Shown one piece after another: positions 32,939 through 42,002 of a DNA stretch of 64,000 bases. Source of the stretch: Caulobacter sp. (GTDB lineage Bacteria > Pseudomonadota > Alphaproteobacteria > Caulobacterales > Caulobacteraceae); NCBI GenBank assembly GCA_017745235.1, contig JAGHZU010000006.1, positions 1-64,000 on the forward strand, in the 5' to 3' direction. Below the pieces are notes generated by a model that had not been told where the DNA came from, searched no databases, and was given only the letters and a program-made list of their open reading frames with translations. The translations under genes were made by a program, and so were the position numbers. Each line of letters opens with the position of its first letter. The first letter of the stretch is position 1.

Positions 32939-34357
32939 ATGAGTTTCTGGACGCGCCGCAAGGCGATCGACACCGCCGCGGGCGACCCCGCCCACGCCCT
33001 GAAGAAGACCCTGAGCTGGTACCACCTCGTCGCGCTGGGCGTGGGAGCCATCGTGGGCACGGGCATCTACACCCTGACCGGCGTCGGCGCGGGCCTGGCC
33101 GGTCCGGGCGTGATGCTGTCGTTCCTGATCGCCGGCGCGGTCTGCGCCTGCGCGGCCCTGTGCTACGCCGAGCTGTCGACCATGATCCCGGCCTCGGGCA
33201 GCGCCTACACCTATACCTACGTGGCCATGGGCGAGCCCTTCGCCTGGTTCGTGGGCTGGAGCCTGATCCTGGAATACACACTGGTCTGCGCCGCCGTGGC
33301 GGTGGGCTGGTCGGCCCACGCCCAGGGCCTGTTCCACATGGCCGGCGTGCCCGACGCCCTCCTGGCCGGTCCGCACCAGGGCGGGATCGTCAACCTGCCC
33401 GCCGTGCTGATCTCGTTCGCCGTCGCGGGCCTGCTGGCCCTGGGCACGCGCGAGAGCGCCACGGTCAACATGGTGCTGGTGGCCATCAAGATCGCGGCCC
33501 TGGCCGTGTTCGTGGTCCTGTGCCTGCCGGCGTTCGACGCCAGCCACTTCACGCCCTTCATGCCCAACGGCTTCGTCGCCACGCCCGGTCCCGACGGGGT
33601 GAAGGTCGGCGTCATGGCCGCCGCCAGCCTGATCTTCTTCGCCTTCTACGGCTTCGACGCGGTCTCGACCGCCGCCGAGGAGACCAAGAACCCCAAGCGC
33701 GACCTGACCATCGGCATCGTCGGCTCGATGCTGGCCTGCACGGCCATCTACATGCTGGTGGCCGCCGTCGCCATCGGCGCCCAGCGCGCCGAGGTGTTCT
33801 CCAAGAGCGAAGCACCGCTGGTCTTCATCCTGGAAGGCCTCAAGCATCCGAAGATGGCCCAGATCGTGGCCCTGGCGGCCGTGGTCGCCCTGCCCACCGT
33901 GATCCTGGCCTTCATGTACGGCCAGAGCCGCATCTTTTTCGTCATGGCCCGCGACGGCCTGCTGCCCCAGGCCCTGTCGCGCGTGAACAGGAAGACCGGG
34001 ACCCCCGTGCTGATGACCCTGCTGACCGGCGCCCTGTCGGCCCTGCTGTCGGGCTTCCTGTCGCTGAAGGACATCGCCGAGCTGGCCAACGCCGGCACCC
34101 TGGCGGCCTTCATCGCCGTGGGCCTGTCGGTGATCGTGCTGCGCCGGCGCGAGCCGAACCGTCCGCGCGTCTTCGCCACGCCCCTGTGGCAGGTGGTGGC
34201 CCCGGGCGCGATCCTGGGGTGCCTGTACCTGTTCTACAGCCTGCCGGCCAAGACCCAGCTCTACTTCCTCTACGCCCACATTATCGGCGCGGCGGCATAC
34301 TTCCTTTACGGGGTGCGACGCAGTGTCCTGGCGCGGGGGGAAGCGCCCTCCGTGTAG
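32939..34357 (+). CDS. APC superfamily amino acid permease
   Basis: A 472-aa transporter with about 12 spans, of the cationic amino acid transporter (YhdG/CAT-like) group. LSWYHLVALGVGAIVGTGIYTLTGVGAG is the first-span signature, and FFAFYGFDAVSTAAEETKNPKRDL is the second conserved block. The ATG at 32939 follows GAGGACC. It lies near the Lrp regulator but in another unit; the substrate is not defined. Confidence 0.93.
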   Translation: MSFWTRRKAIDTAAGDPAHALKKTLSWYHLVALGVGAIVGTGIYTLTGVGAGLAGPGVMLSFLIAGAVCACAALCYAELSTMIPASGSAYTYTYVAMGEPFAWFVGWSLILEYTLVCAAVAVGWSAHAQGLFHMAGVPDALLAGPHQGGIVNLPAVLISFAVAGLLALGTRESATVNMVLVAIKIAALAVFVVLCLPAFDASHFTPFMPNGFVATPGPDGVKVGVMAAASLIFFAFYGFDAVSTAAEETKNPKRDLTIGIVGSMLACTAIYMLVAAVAIGAQRAEVFSKSEAPLVFILEGLKHPKMAQIVALAAVVALPTVILAFMYGQSRIFFVMARDGLLPQALSRVNRKTGTPVLMTLLTGALSALLSGFLSLKDIAELANAGTLAAFIAVGLSVIVLRRREPNRPRVFATPLWQVVAPGAILGCLYLFYSLPAKTQLYFLYAHIIGAAAYFLYGVRRSVLARGEAPSV

Positions 34358-34398
34358 GGATGGCGGGCGGCCCCGGCCGCGCGTTCGGGGCTGCACCA

Positions 34399-36675
34399 AT
34401 GACTGTTTTCGTGATGTCGCGCGTGGCGAAGCCCGCCCTGTGCGTGCTGGCGGCGGCCCTGCCGCTGGCCGCCTGCGGTGGCGGCGGAGGCGGCGGCGGA
34501 CCCGCCACCACCGTCGTGGCCGCCAGCCCGCCGCCGGTGTCGCCGCCCGTCTCGCCGCCGCCGCCTCCGCCCCCGCCGGCCTATCCCACGACCTCCAGCG
34601 CCGAGTTCCAGAAGAGCTGGAGCCTGGCCTCGATCCACGCCGACAGCGCCTACGCCAAGGGCGCGACCGGCCAGGGCGCCACCGTCGCGGTCATCGACAG
34701 CGGGGTGGATTCCAGCCTGCCCGACCTGGCCGGCGCGCTGTCGCCGGCCTCGACCGACCTGATCGCCGGCCGTTCCGCTCTGGTCGGGACCGACCGCCAC
34801 GGCACGCGCGTGGCCGACATCATCGCCTCGCGCTTCAACGGCTCCGGCACGTTGGGCGTGGCCTACGGCTCGACCATCCTGTCGATCCGCGCCGACGATG
34901 CCAGCAACGCCACGCCTGACTGCTCCGACTGCGTGTACGGCGCCGCCGACCTGGCGCGCGGCATCGACTACGCCGTGGCCAACGGCGCCAAGGTCATCAA
35001 CCTCTCGCTGGGAGGCGACACGCCCCTGGGCGCGGCCTTCGAGGCGGCGCTGAGCCGCGCGGTCGCGGCCGGGACGGTGATCGCCGTCTCGTCCGGCAAC
35101 GAGGGCGCGGCCAATCCCGACTGGCCCGCCCGCTACGCCGTCGACAGCCGCTACGTCGGCTCGATCATCGCCGTGGGCGCCCTGACCCAGTCGGGGACCA
35201 TGGCCAGCTACTCCAACAAGGCCGGCGTCGCCGCCGAGGACTATCTGGCCGCGCCGGGCGACAAGCTGACGGTCGATTGCCTGTCCGGCAGCTGCTGGCA
35301 GGTCTCGGGCACCTCGTTCGCCTCGCCCCAGGTCGCCGGCGCCCTGGCGCTGCTGCTGCAGGCCTTCCCCAACATCTCCGGCCGCGACGCCGTCGACATC
35401 CTCCTGCGCACCGCCGCCGACCTGGGGGCCGCGGGCACGGACTCCACCTACGGCCGCGGCGGCCTGGACCTGAACCGCGCCTTCCAGCCGGTGGGGACCA
35501 GCAGCCTGTCGCTGGCCAACGGCTCGACGGCCACCGTCACCGACGCGGGCGTCGGGGCGACCGTGGCCCAGGCCTTCGGCGCGTCCCTGCACCGTACGCA
35601 GGCCCTGCGCACGGTCATCCGCGACGACTATCGTCGCCTGTTCGAGGTCGACCTCGCCGACGGCCTGCCGGGCCAGCGCCGGTCGGGCCTGATCGCCGCC
35701 CCGCCGGTCCAGGCCGCCAGCCAGGTGGTGCTGGGCGGTCCGTCCCTGGGCGGTTTCAACCTGGCGGTCTCGGTCGAGGGCCCGGTCTTCGACGAGCGCG
35801 CCAACGAGCCGACCCCCTCCCTGACCCTGGGCGAGGGGCCCATGCGCTCGGTGCGCATGCAGGCCGCCTACGGGCGCCTCAGCCTGTCGACCTGGAGCGG
35901 GGAGGGCGGCGCCCAGGCCCCGGCGGGCGCGGCCGGCCGCGACGCATTCCAGCTGGTCGCCCAGCCCGACCGCACCACCCAGGGCGCCCTGCGCCTGGGC
36001 CGCTTCGCCCTGCTGGCCGAGCAGGGCAGCGCCCATCCGCGGATGCCGTGGATGACGACCCAGATCCAGGGTTCGCGCTACGTCTCGGCCACCGGGATGA
36101 TGCAGCTGGGCTCGGCGGTGGTCAGCCTGACCGGCGGCGCCCTGGACGAGCCCCTGGGCCCGCTGGGCTCGTACCTGACGCCCGGCTCGGCCCTGGCCCT
36201 GCCGGCCAGCACCCGCTTCGGCGCGGCGGCGCTCGATCTCTACCCCGTCCAGGGCCTGAACCTGCACGCCGACCTGTCGATGGGCCGCACCGCCGTCGAC
36301 GGCGCCCTGATCGACCTGAACGGCGCGATCAGCAGCGCCTGGCGCCTGGCCGCCGTCGCCGACTGCGGCCTGGTGGGCTGGTCGTGCTCGCGCCTCAGCT
36401 TCGAGGTCGCCCAGCCCCTGCGCATCGAGGGCGGCCGCTTCCAGGCCACGCTGGCCGACGTGCCGGTCCACTACGACGATCCGCTGACCTTCTCGACCCG
36501 CCGCTTCAGCGCCGCGCCCGACGGCCGCGAGATCGACCTGAGCCTGGGCCTGGAGAAGGCTTTCGGCGCCCTGCGCACCTTCAGCCTGCGCACGCGCCTG
36601 TCGCTCCAGCCCGGCCACGACGCCGACGCCCCGCCGGCCGTCGGCGCCATCGCCTCCTGGCGTTCGCGGTTCTAG
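34399..36675 (+). CDS. Subtilisin-like (S8) serine peptidase, lipidated autotransporter-type
   Basis: A 758-aa exported protease. The signal ends in a lipobox (LPLAAC, Cys26), followed by eight Gly and a Pro-rich linker. The S8 domain shows the triad: Asp in VAVIDSGVD, His in DRHGTRVADI and Ser in GTSFASPQVAG. The last ~280 residues are rich in alternating aromatic/polar strands and end in WRSRF with a C-terminal Phe, as in outer-membrane barrels. The layout resembles the lipidated subtilisin autotransporter NalP. A Met at 34414 is an alternative start. Confidence 0.88.
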   Translation: MTVFVMSRVAKPALCVLAAALPLAACGGGGGGGGPATTVVAASPPPVSPPVSPPPPPPPPAYPTTSSAEFQKSWSLASIHADSAYAKGATGQGATVAVIDSGVDSSLPDLAGALSPASTDLIAGRSALVGTDRHGTRVADIIASRFNGSGTLGVAYGSTILSIRADDASNATPDCSDCVYGAADLARGIDYAVANGAKVINLSLGGDTPLGAAFEAALSRAVAAGTVIAVSSGNEGAANPDWPARYAVDSRYVGSIIAVGALTQSGTMASYSNKAGVAAEDYLAAPGDKLTVDCLSGSCWQVSGTSFASPQVAGALALLLQAFPNISGRDAVDILLRTAADLGAAGTDSTYGRGGLDLNRAFQPVGTSSLSLANGSTATVTDAGVGATVAQAFGASLHRTQALRTVIRDDYRRLFEVDLADGLPGQRRSGLIAAPPVQAASQVVLGGPSLGGFNLAVSVEGPVFDERANEPTPSLTLGEGPMRSVRMQAAYGRLSLSTWSGEGGAQAPAGAAGRDAFQLVAQPDRTTQGALRLGRFALLAEQGSAHPRMPWMTTQIQGSRYVSATGMMQLGSAVVSLTGGALDEPLGPLGSYLTPGSALALPASTRFGAAALDLYPVQGLNLHADLSMGRTAVDGALIDLNGAISSAWRLAAVADCGLVGWSCSRLSFEVAQPLRIEGGRFQATLADVPVHYDDPLTFSTRRFSAAPDGREIDLSLGLEKAFGALRTFSLRTRLSLQPGHDADAPPAVGAIASWRSRF

Positions 36676-37304
36676 CGGCCCCGCCGCCGCCTCAGCCACA
36701 GCTCGGCCGCGACCAGGTTCGGGACCCAGGCCAGGAACGAGATCGCCCGGTACCAGGGCAGGAACGGCAGGTCCAGGACCACGACCAGCGGCAGGTAGAG
36801 CCTCAGGGTGACGGCCGCCAGGGTCAGGGCCCACGAGCGGATCATCCAGCGGCGGTGCTCCTCGAACCGGCCCTGCAGCGCTGCGCGCCAGCCCAGGATG
36901 TTCACCGCGATCCAGATCACCGCCAGGCCGCCGAAGCCCGTCGCGGCGATCGGCCCGGCCGACGAGCCGGGGGCCAGGATCAGGCCGGCCGCGCCGCCGA
37001 CCAGGCAGCCCGTCACATACGTCCGTCCGATCCAGCGATGCGGCGGTGTCGCGCCCCGGCGCAGGGCGGGCAGGAACTGCAGCGAGCCGGTCGCCAGGGC
37101 GGTGACGGCGCCGGCCACGTGGACGAACAGCCAGGGCGCGCCCAGCGGATTGTGCAGGGCCTGGGCGGGTGTCCGGGGCGGGTGCAGCAGGTAGCGCGCG
37201 GAATAGGCGGCGACGCCCAGGCACAGCAGGGCCACGACCGCCCAGCCGATGCGGGCCGGCCAGGACAGGGTTGGAGGCGGGGGCGGAGCGACGGTGGCGG
37301 TCAA
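36672..37304 (-). CDS. DUF2306 family membrane protein
   Basis: A 210-aa protein with about six spans. HVAGAVTALATGSLQFLPALR and TPPHRWIGRTYVTGCLVGGAAGL followed by EEHRRWMIRSWALTLAAVTLRLYLP match the DUF2306 family, which has conserved His residues of possible cofactor-binding use. Its stop shares CTAG with the convergent protease gene. It is divergent from the LytTR gene and may be that regulator's target. Confidence 0.85.
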   Translation of the reverse strand: MTATVAPPPPPTLSWPARIGWAVVALLCLGVAAYSARYLLHPPRTPAQALHNPLGAPWLFVHVAGAVTALATGSLQFLPALRRGATPPHRWIGRTYVTGCLVGGAAGLILAPGSSAGPIAATGFGGLAVIWIAVNILGWRAALQGRFEEHRRWMIRSWALTLAAVTLRLYLPLVVVLDLPFLPWYRAISFLAWVPNLVAAELWLRRRRGR

Positions 37305-37409
37305 GACGGGTCCTCGGTTGGAGATTTCGCCGAACCTCGTTGCCGGGCCGGCGGCGGCCCGCTAGGCCTTGCTTCGCGAACGGCGCCGGGGGTGCGCGAA
37401 CGGGGCGGC

Positions 37410-38186
37410 ATGGACGGCGAGGCGAGGGTGCGGGACGGGGCGGGACTGGCGCGGCGGTGGGCGATCGACCTGGGCATGCTGGTCGCCATCGGCCTGCTGA
37501 TGGGCTTCCTGGGCCCGTTCGCGTCCGAGCGCGCGCCGATCGTGGGGCGCTATGTCTACTGGATGATCTGCATGGTCGGCGGCGGGCTGATCGGCGTGGC
37601 GGCGGACGAGGCGCTGAGCGCGCGCATGTCCGTCACCTGGCGGCGGGTCCTGGCCGTTTCCGTGCTGATGACGCCCGCGGTGGCGGTGCTGGTGCTGACC
37701 ACCGAGCACCTGCTGATGGGCGGGCGGTTCGACGGGACGGGCTTCCGGCGGCTGCTGTGGCAGGTCTGGCCCATCCTGCTGGCGGTGATGGCCGTGCGGG
37801 CCCTGGTCTGGCGGCGCTTGCCCGCGCGGGTCGAGACCCGCACCGTCGTCGCCCCGCCGTTGCCCGAGGCCGAGGCGGCCTTCCGGCGGCGGCTGTCGGC
37901 CCGGCGTCGCGGCGCCCGGCTGATCGCCGTCGAGGCCCACGACCATTATCTGAAGGTCCATACCGACGCGGGCGCCGAGCTGATCAGCCTGCGCTTCTCC
38001 GACGCCCTGGAGGAACTGGCCCGCGCCCACGGCTGGCGCGTCCACCGCTCGTGGTGGGTGTCGGCCGAGGCGGTCGAGGCCGTGCGCTGGCGGCGGGGCG
38101 TGGGCGAGGCGCGGTTGGCCGGCGGCCTGCTGGCTCCCGTCAGCCGCACCTATGCGCCCGTGCTGAAGGACGCGGGCTGGTTCTAG
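37410..38186 (+). CDS. Membrane-anchored LytTR DNA-binding regulator
   Basis: A 258-aa protein with four predicted N-terminal spans (about residues 20-130) and a C-terminal LytTR domain (about 150-255: LIAVEAHDHYLKVHTDAGAELISLRFSDALEELA, WRVHRSWWVS). Such membrane-LytTR proteins lack a receiver and act as one-component regulators, often for the adjacent membrane gene; here that is the divergent DUF2306 gene. The signal sensed is unknown. Confidence 0.9.
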   Translation: MDGEARVRDGAGLARRWAIDLGMLVAIGLLMGFLGPFASERAPIVGRYVYWMICMVGGGLIGVAADEALSARMSVTWRRVLAVSVLMTPAVAVLVLTTEHLLMGGRFDGTGFRRLLWQVWPILLAVMAVRALVWRRLPARVETRTVVAPPLPEAEAAFRRRLSARRRGARLIAVEAHDHYLKVHTDAGAELISLRFSDALEELARAHGWRVHRSWWVSAEAVEAVRWRRGVGEARLAGGLLAPVSRTYAPVLKDAGWF

Positions 38187-38253
38187 GCTTCCCTTCCGCG
38201 GTTCCCTCGCTACAGTCTGCGCAAAACAACTGTTTGACGCAGGAAGGAACGCC

Positions 38254-39402
38254 ATGGCCCTGGATCTGGAGACCCGTGAGCAGCTGATCGACACGGTGCG
38301 CCGGTTCGTGGCCGAGCGCCTGCGTCCCATCGAGGCCAAGGTGGCCGAGGACGACGCCGTGCCGGCCGACGTCATCGAGGAGATGAAGGGCCTGGGCCTG
38401 TTCGGCCTGTCGATCCCCGAAGAGTTCGGCGGCCTGGGCCTGAACATGGAGGAGGAGTGCCTGGTCGGGATCGAACTGGGCCGCGCCTCGCCGGCCTTCC
38501 GTTCGGTGTTCGGCACCAATGTCGGCATCGGCAGCCAGGGCCTGGTCATGTTCGGGACCGACGAGCAGAAGGCCAAGTGGCTGCCGGGCGTCGCCTCGGG
38601 CGAGATCGTCACCAGCTTCGCCCTGACCGAGCCGGAGGCCGGCTCCGACAGCGCTGCGGTCCAGACCCGCGCCACGCTGGATGGCGACCACTACGTGCTT
38701 AACGGCGGCAAGCGCTTCATCACCAACGCCGGCAAGGCCAGCCTCTTCACCGTGATGGCCCGCACCAACCCCGACGTGAAGGGTGGGGGCGGGGTCTCGG
38801 CCTTCCTGGTGCCGCGCGACCTGCCGGGCCTTTCGGTGGGCAAGCCCGAGAAGAAGATGGGGCAGCAGGGCGCCCACATCCACGACGTCACCTTCGACAA
38901 CGTCCGCGTCCCGGCCTGGAACCGCCTTGGCCAGGAGGGCGAGGGCTTCAAGGTGGCCATGCAGGTGCTGGACCGCGGCCGCCTGCACATCGCCGCCGTC
39001 TGCGTGGGCGTGGCCGAGCGGCTGATCGCCGACTGCGTGGCCTACGCCTCCGAGCGCAGGCAGTTCGGCGCGCCGCTCGCCAGCTTCCAGATGGTCCAGG
39101 CGATGATCGCCGACAGCAAGACCGAGGCCCTGGCGGCCCGGGCCCTGGTCCTGGAAACCGCCCGCCAGCGCGACACCGGCGTCGGCGTCACCCTGGAGGC
39201 GGCCGCGGCCAAGCTGTTCGCCTCGGAGATGGTGGGCCGGGTGGCCGACCGGGCGGTGCAGATCTTCGGCGGGGCCGGCTACGTCGCCGACTACGGGATC
39301 GAGCGCCTCTATCGCGACGTGCGGATCTTCCGGATCTACGAGGGCGCCAGCGAGATCCAGAAGCTTGTCATCGCCCGCGAGACCCTCAAGCGCGGGGGCT
39401 GA
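38254..39402 (+). CDS. Acyl-CoA dehydrogenase
   Basis: A 382-aa FAD-dependent acyl-CoA dehydrogenase of fatty acid or branched-chain degradation. SFALTEPEAGSDSAAVQTRA and the C-terminal IFGGAGYVADYGIERLYRDVRIFRIYEGASEIQKL are the two family signatures, and the catalytic Glu is in the last. The length is standard. The chain-length preference cannot be read from sequence, and no other beta-oxidation gene is adjacent. Confidence 0.95.
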   Translation: MALDLETREQLIDTVRRFVAERLRPIEAKVAEDDAVPADVIEEMKGLGLFGLSIPEEFGGLGLNMEEECLVGIELGRASPAFRSVFGTNVGIGSQGLVMFGTDEQKAKWLPGVASGEIVTSFALTEPEAGSDSAAVQTRATLDGDHYVLNGGKRFITNAGKASLFTVMARTNPDVKGGGGVSAFLVPRDLPGLSVGKPEKKMGQQGAHIHDVTFDNVRVPAWNRLGQEGEGFKVAMQVLDRGRLHIAAVCVGVAERLIADCVAYASERRQFGAPLASFQMVQAMIADSKTEALAARALVLETARQRDTGVGVTLEAAAAKLFASEMVGRVADRAVQIFGGAGYVADYGIERLYRDVRIFRIYEGASEIQKLVIARETLKRGG

Positions 39403-39523
39403 GCGCGCTGTCTCAAAGGGCGAGTGCGGCGCTATGCCGCGCGTCTGGCGCGAAAACCTAACGCTGCTGTTAACCTTGTCCGGGCGATGACGGAACCCTG
39501 ATATCTGGGGATCCGGCATCGCC

Positions 39524-41122
39524 ATGAGCAACGACTACTCGCTGAACGAACGCCTGTCGTTCATGGATCTCGACACCCAGGGGCGGGCGGCGCTGCGCGC
39601 GCTCAAGCCCCTGATCGACCGCGAGATCGGCCAGGCGCTGGCGGCGTTCTACGGCAAGGTGAAGTCCACGCCCGAGACCCGCCGCTTCTTCGGTGACGAA
39701 CGCCACATGGACGCGGCCGGCGCCCGGCAGAAGGCTCACTGGGGCGTTATCGCCGAGGCCGACTACAGCCAGACCTACGTCCAGGCCGTGCGCAAGATCG
39801 GCGAGACCCACGCCCGGATCGGCCTGGAGCCGCGCTGGTACATCGGCGGCTACGCCCTGGTGACCGAGCATCTGGTGCGCGCGGCGATCCGGGAGCGCTG
39901 GCCCAGGGGGTTCATGGCCAGGGGCGACGGCGCCGAGGCCGCGGCCGACGGCGTGGCGGCCCTGGTCAAGGCGGCCATGCTGGACATGGACTTCGCCATT
40001 TCGATCTACCTGGAGACCATCGAGGCCGAGCGCCAGCGCCTGGAGGCCCAGCGCCTGGCCACCGAGCGCGACCAGAACGCCGTCGTCAGCGCCCTGGGCG
40101 AGGCCCTGGCCCGCGTGGCGCGGGGCGACCTGACCGCCCGCCTGGACGGTCCGGTCGGCGAGGAGTTCGAGGCCCTGCGCGCCGACTTCAACAACGCCCT
40201 GTCGATGCTGGAGCAGGCCATGGGCCAGGTGGCCGTGGCCACCGACGGCATCCGCATGGGCGCCGACGAGATCGGCGTGGCCGCCGACGACCTGTCGCGC
40301 CGCACCGAGCAGCAGGCCGCCAACCTGGAAGAAACCGCAGCGGCCCTGGACCAGATCACCGCCACGGTCCGGACCACGGCCGCAGGCGCCAAGCAGGCCT
40401 CCACCGTGATCGCGGCGGCCAAGACCGACGCCGAGAAGTCCGGCGCGGTGGTCACCGAGGCCGTCGAGGCCATGGGCCAGATCGAAGCCTCGTCCCGCGA
40501 GATCGGCAAGATCCTGGGCGTCATCGACGAGATCGCCTTCCAGACCAACCTGCTGGCCCTGAACGCCGGGGTCGAGGCGGCCCGGGCGGGCGATGCGGGC
40601 AAGGGCTTCGCCGTGGTGGCCCAGGAGGTCCGGGCCCTGGCCCAGCGCAGCGCCGAGGCCGCCAAGGAGATCGAGACCCTGATCTCCTCGTCCAGCCGCC
40701 AGATCGCCTCGGGCGTCACCCTGGTCGACCGCACCGGCCAGGCCCTGCGCGGCATCGTGGGCAAGGTGGCCGAGATCGACGACCTGATCACCGCCATCGC
40801 CTGCTCGGCGCAGGAACAGTCGACCGGCCTGCACCAGGTCAACATCGCGGTGAACCAGATGGACACCGTCACCCAGCAGAACGCCGCCATGGTCGAGCAG
40901 ACCACGGCCGCCACCCATTCGCTGAAGGGCCAGTCGGGCGACCTGGTGCGCCTGGTGGGCGCGTTCCACCTTTCCGGACAGGTTTCCAGCCCGCCGTCGG
41001 GCGCCGCGCGGCCCCGGCCGGACCCTGCGCCGGTCTCGCGTCCCGGATCAGCCGCGCCCCTGCGCCGCGTCGCGGGCTCTGCGGCGCCGGTCGCCGACGC
41101 CGGCGGATGGGAGGAGTTCTGA
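39524..41122 (+). CDS. Soluble globin-coupled methyl-accepting chemotaxis protein
   Basis: A 532-aa chemoreceptor without membrane spans. Residues 1-~165 form a protoglobin-type sensor with the probable proximal heme ligand His96 in [25 protein letters not shown]-like linker and the methyl-accepting signalling domain follow (hairpin tip with [21 protein letters not shown]). The C-terminus is GGWEEF, a tethering pentapeptide like the NWETF of E. coli receptors. It is therefore a cytoplasmic oxygen or gas receptor, as in HemAT. It precedes the che operon but is separated from it by an antisense gene. Confidence 0.92.
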   Translation: MSNDYSLNERLSFMDLDTQGRAALRALKPLIDREIGQALAAFYGKVKSTPETRRFFGDERHMDAAGARQKAHWGVIAEADYSQTYVQAVRKIGETHARIGLEPRWYIGGYALVTEHLVRAAIRERWPRGFMARGDGAEAAADGVAALVKAAMLDMDFAISIYLETIEAERQRLEAQRLATERDQNAVVSALGEALARVARGDLTARLDGPVGEEFEALRADFNNALSMLEQAMGQVAVATDGIRMGADEIGVAADDLSRRTEQQAANLEETAAALDQITATVRTTAAGAKQASTVIAAAKTDAEKSGAVVTEAVEAMGQIEASSREIGKILGVIDEIAFQTNLLALNAGVEAARAGDAGKGFAVVAQEVRALAQRSAEAAKEIETLISSSSRQIASGVTLVDRTGQALRGIVGKVAEIDDLITAIACSAQEQSTGLHQVNIAVNQMDTVTQQNAAMVEQTTAATHSLKGQSGDLVRLVGAFHLSGQVSSPPSGAARPRPDPAPVSRPGSAAPLRRVAGSAAPVADAGGWEEF

Positions 41123-41180
41123 TGAGCTCGACCCCCATGCTCGAGGAGGCCGGCCTCGCGCCGGCCTGGCCCCGAAACGC

Positions 41181-41220
41181 AAAACGCCCCCGCCGGCCCC
41201 GGAAGAGCCAGCGGAGGCGT
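41181..41220 (-). terminator. Terminator of the small secreted protein gene
   Basis: Read on the minus strand, an interrupted GC-rich stem (ACGCC / GGCGT, then CCGC / GCGG and GGC / GCC, with two mismatches) is followed by TTTT. It lies 43 bp after the stop of the gene at 41263-41574 and may also stop transcripts coming from the globin receptor gene. Confidence 0.7.
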
Positions 41221-41262
41221 GTTTCAGTCCCCCCGGAAATCGTCCGGACAGGAGCTTTAAAC

Positions 41263-41574
41263 TTACGCGCCGCCCGGGAAGCGGAACGGAACCTTCACGG
41301 TGCCGGTCTTGGCGCCCATCGGCAGCTTTTCAGCGATGCACATGGCGGCCTTGTCGAAGCCCTTACCAGCGGCGCTGTTGTCCACGACCTTGCAGGCCGA
41401 CAGCTTGCCGGCGTCGGCGGTGCATTCCAGCATCACCTGAGCGGCGTCCTTGGTGTTGGCGAATTGTTGCAGGCAACGGCCCATTTGGTCTTCGAAGCCG
41501 CCAGCCGCCGAGGCGGCTTGAGCGACGAAAAAGCTGCCAGCGATTCCCGCGGCAATAGCGATCGGATATTTCAT
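41263..41574 (-). CDS. Small secreted protein with TonB-C-like sequence
   Basis: A 103-aa protein with a signal peptide (AIAAGIAGSFFVAQAASA). The mature part (QVMLECTADAGKLSACKVVDN, GKGFDKAAMCIAEKLPM, GTVKVPFRFPGG) resembles the C-terminal domain of TonB-like energy transducers, which read VxxxCxVxxxGxLxxCxVxxxxPxGxGFxxAA. There is no membrane anchor or Pro-rich region, so it would be a free periplasmic domain. Function unknown. It is expressed antisense between two chemoreceptor genes. Confidence 0.7.
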   Translation of the reverse strand: MKYPIAIAAGIAGSFFVAQAASAAGGFEDQMGRCLQQFANTKDAAQVMLECTADAGKLSACKVVDNSAAGKGFDKAAMCIAEKLPMGAKTGTVKVPFRFPGGA

Positions 41575-42002
41575 CCCGCTGCTCCTAGTAGTGTTGTCTC
41601 GCCCTTCGGACGGTCGCGTCGTCCGGACGCCTGAGCTTTCTCGCAGTAGCGAGTTAAAATATCCTGAGTCATCGAAGATAGTTTTGTTCATTTGTAGGTA
41701 ACCATGTTTACTTGCGAATACGGCGGTTTCACCTGAAACAGATCTCGCACATCAACTTGGATCCAACTCTCGCGCGTAAGGGCGCGACACACGCGCGTGG
41801 GCGCGTTCTTCCTGGCCTTCGGACCAGGCGGGGCAGGGGTTTGCGGCGATTTCGAGCGAGGGGGCGAAGGGGTGCGACACCCCCTGCGGCAAACCCCCTT
41901 AACCAAAGTCAGGAACTATTAGGAATATACCGTGATGATCGCCCCTCGACGTTGGCAGCCCGTGCGCGCGGGCTGCCGACCGCCGCTAGAGGGGACATAA
42001 CG
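41575..42002. other. Long gap: promoter region of the che operon
   Basis: These 428 bases hold the divergent promoters of the small secreted protein and mcpA; no gene is seen. The 41640-41720 part is AT-rich and includes TAACCATGTTTAC (41699-41711), which partly resembles a CtrA site. Further down, TTAACCAAAG (about 41899) is a second half-site-like element. A hairpin at 41954-41977 (GGCAGCCCG / CGGGCTGCC, 6-nt loop) lies in the mcpA leader, and AGGGG precedes the mcpA ATG. Confidence 0.5.

Noticed and set aside
33160-34398. Upstream extension of the protease frame through the permease gene
   Set aside because: The extension is out of frame with the permease and Arg/Pro-rich; the signal peptide and lipobox fix the start near 34399.
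39458-39475. CtrA site before the globin receptor gene (CTAA...TTAACC)
   Set aside because: The spacing between half-sites is eight, not seven, so it does not fit the consensus.
41122-41634. Possible cheX-like gene after the globin receptor
   Set aside because: Only the first few codons resemble cheX; the frame then crosses a terminator and an antisense gene and shows no STAS sequence. Kept only as a finding about a duplicated junction.
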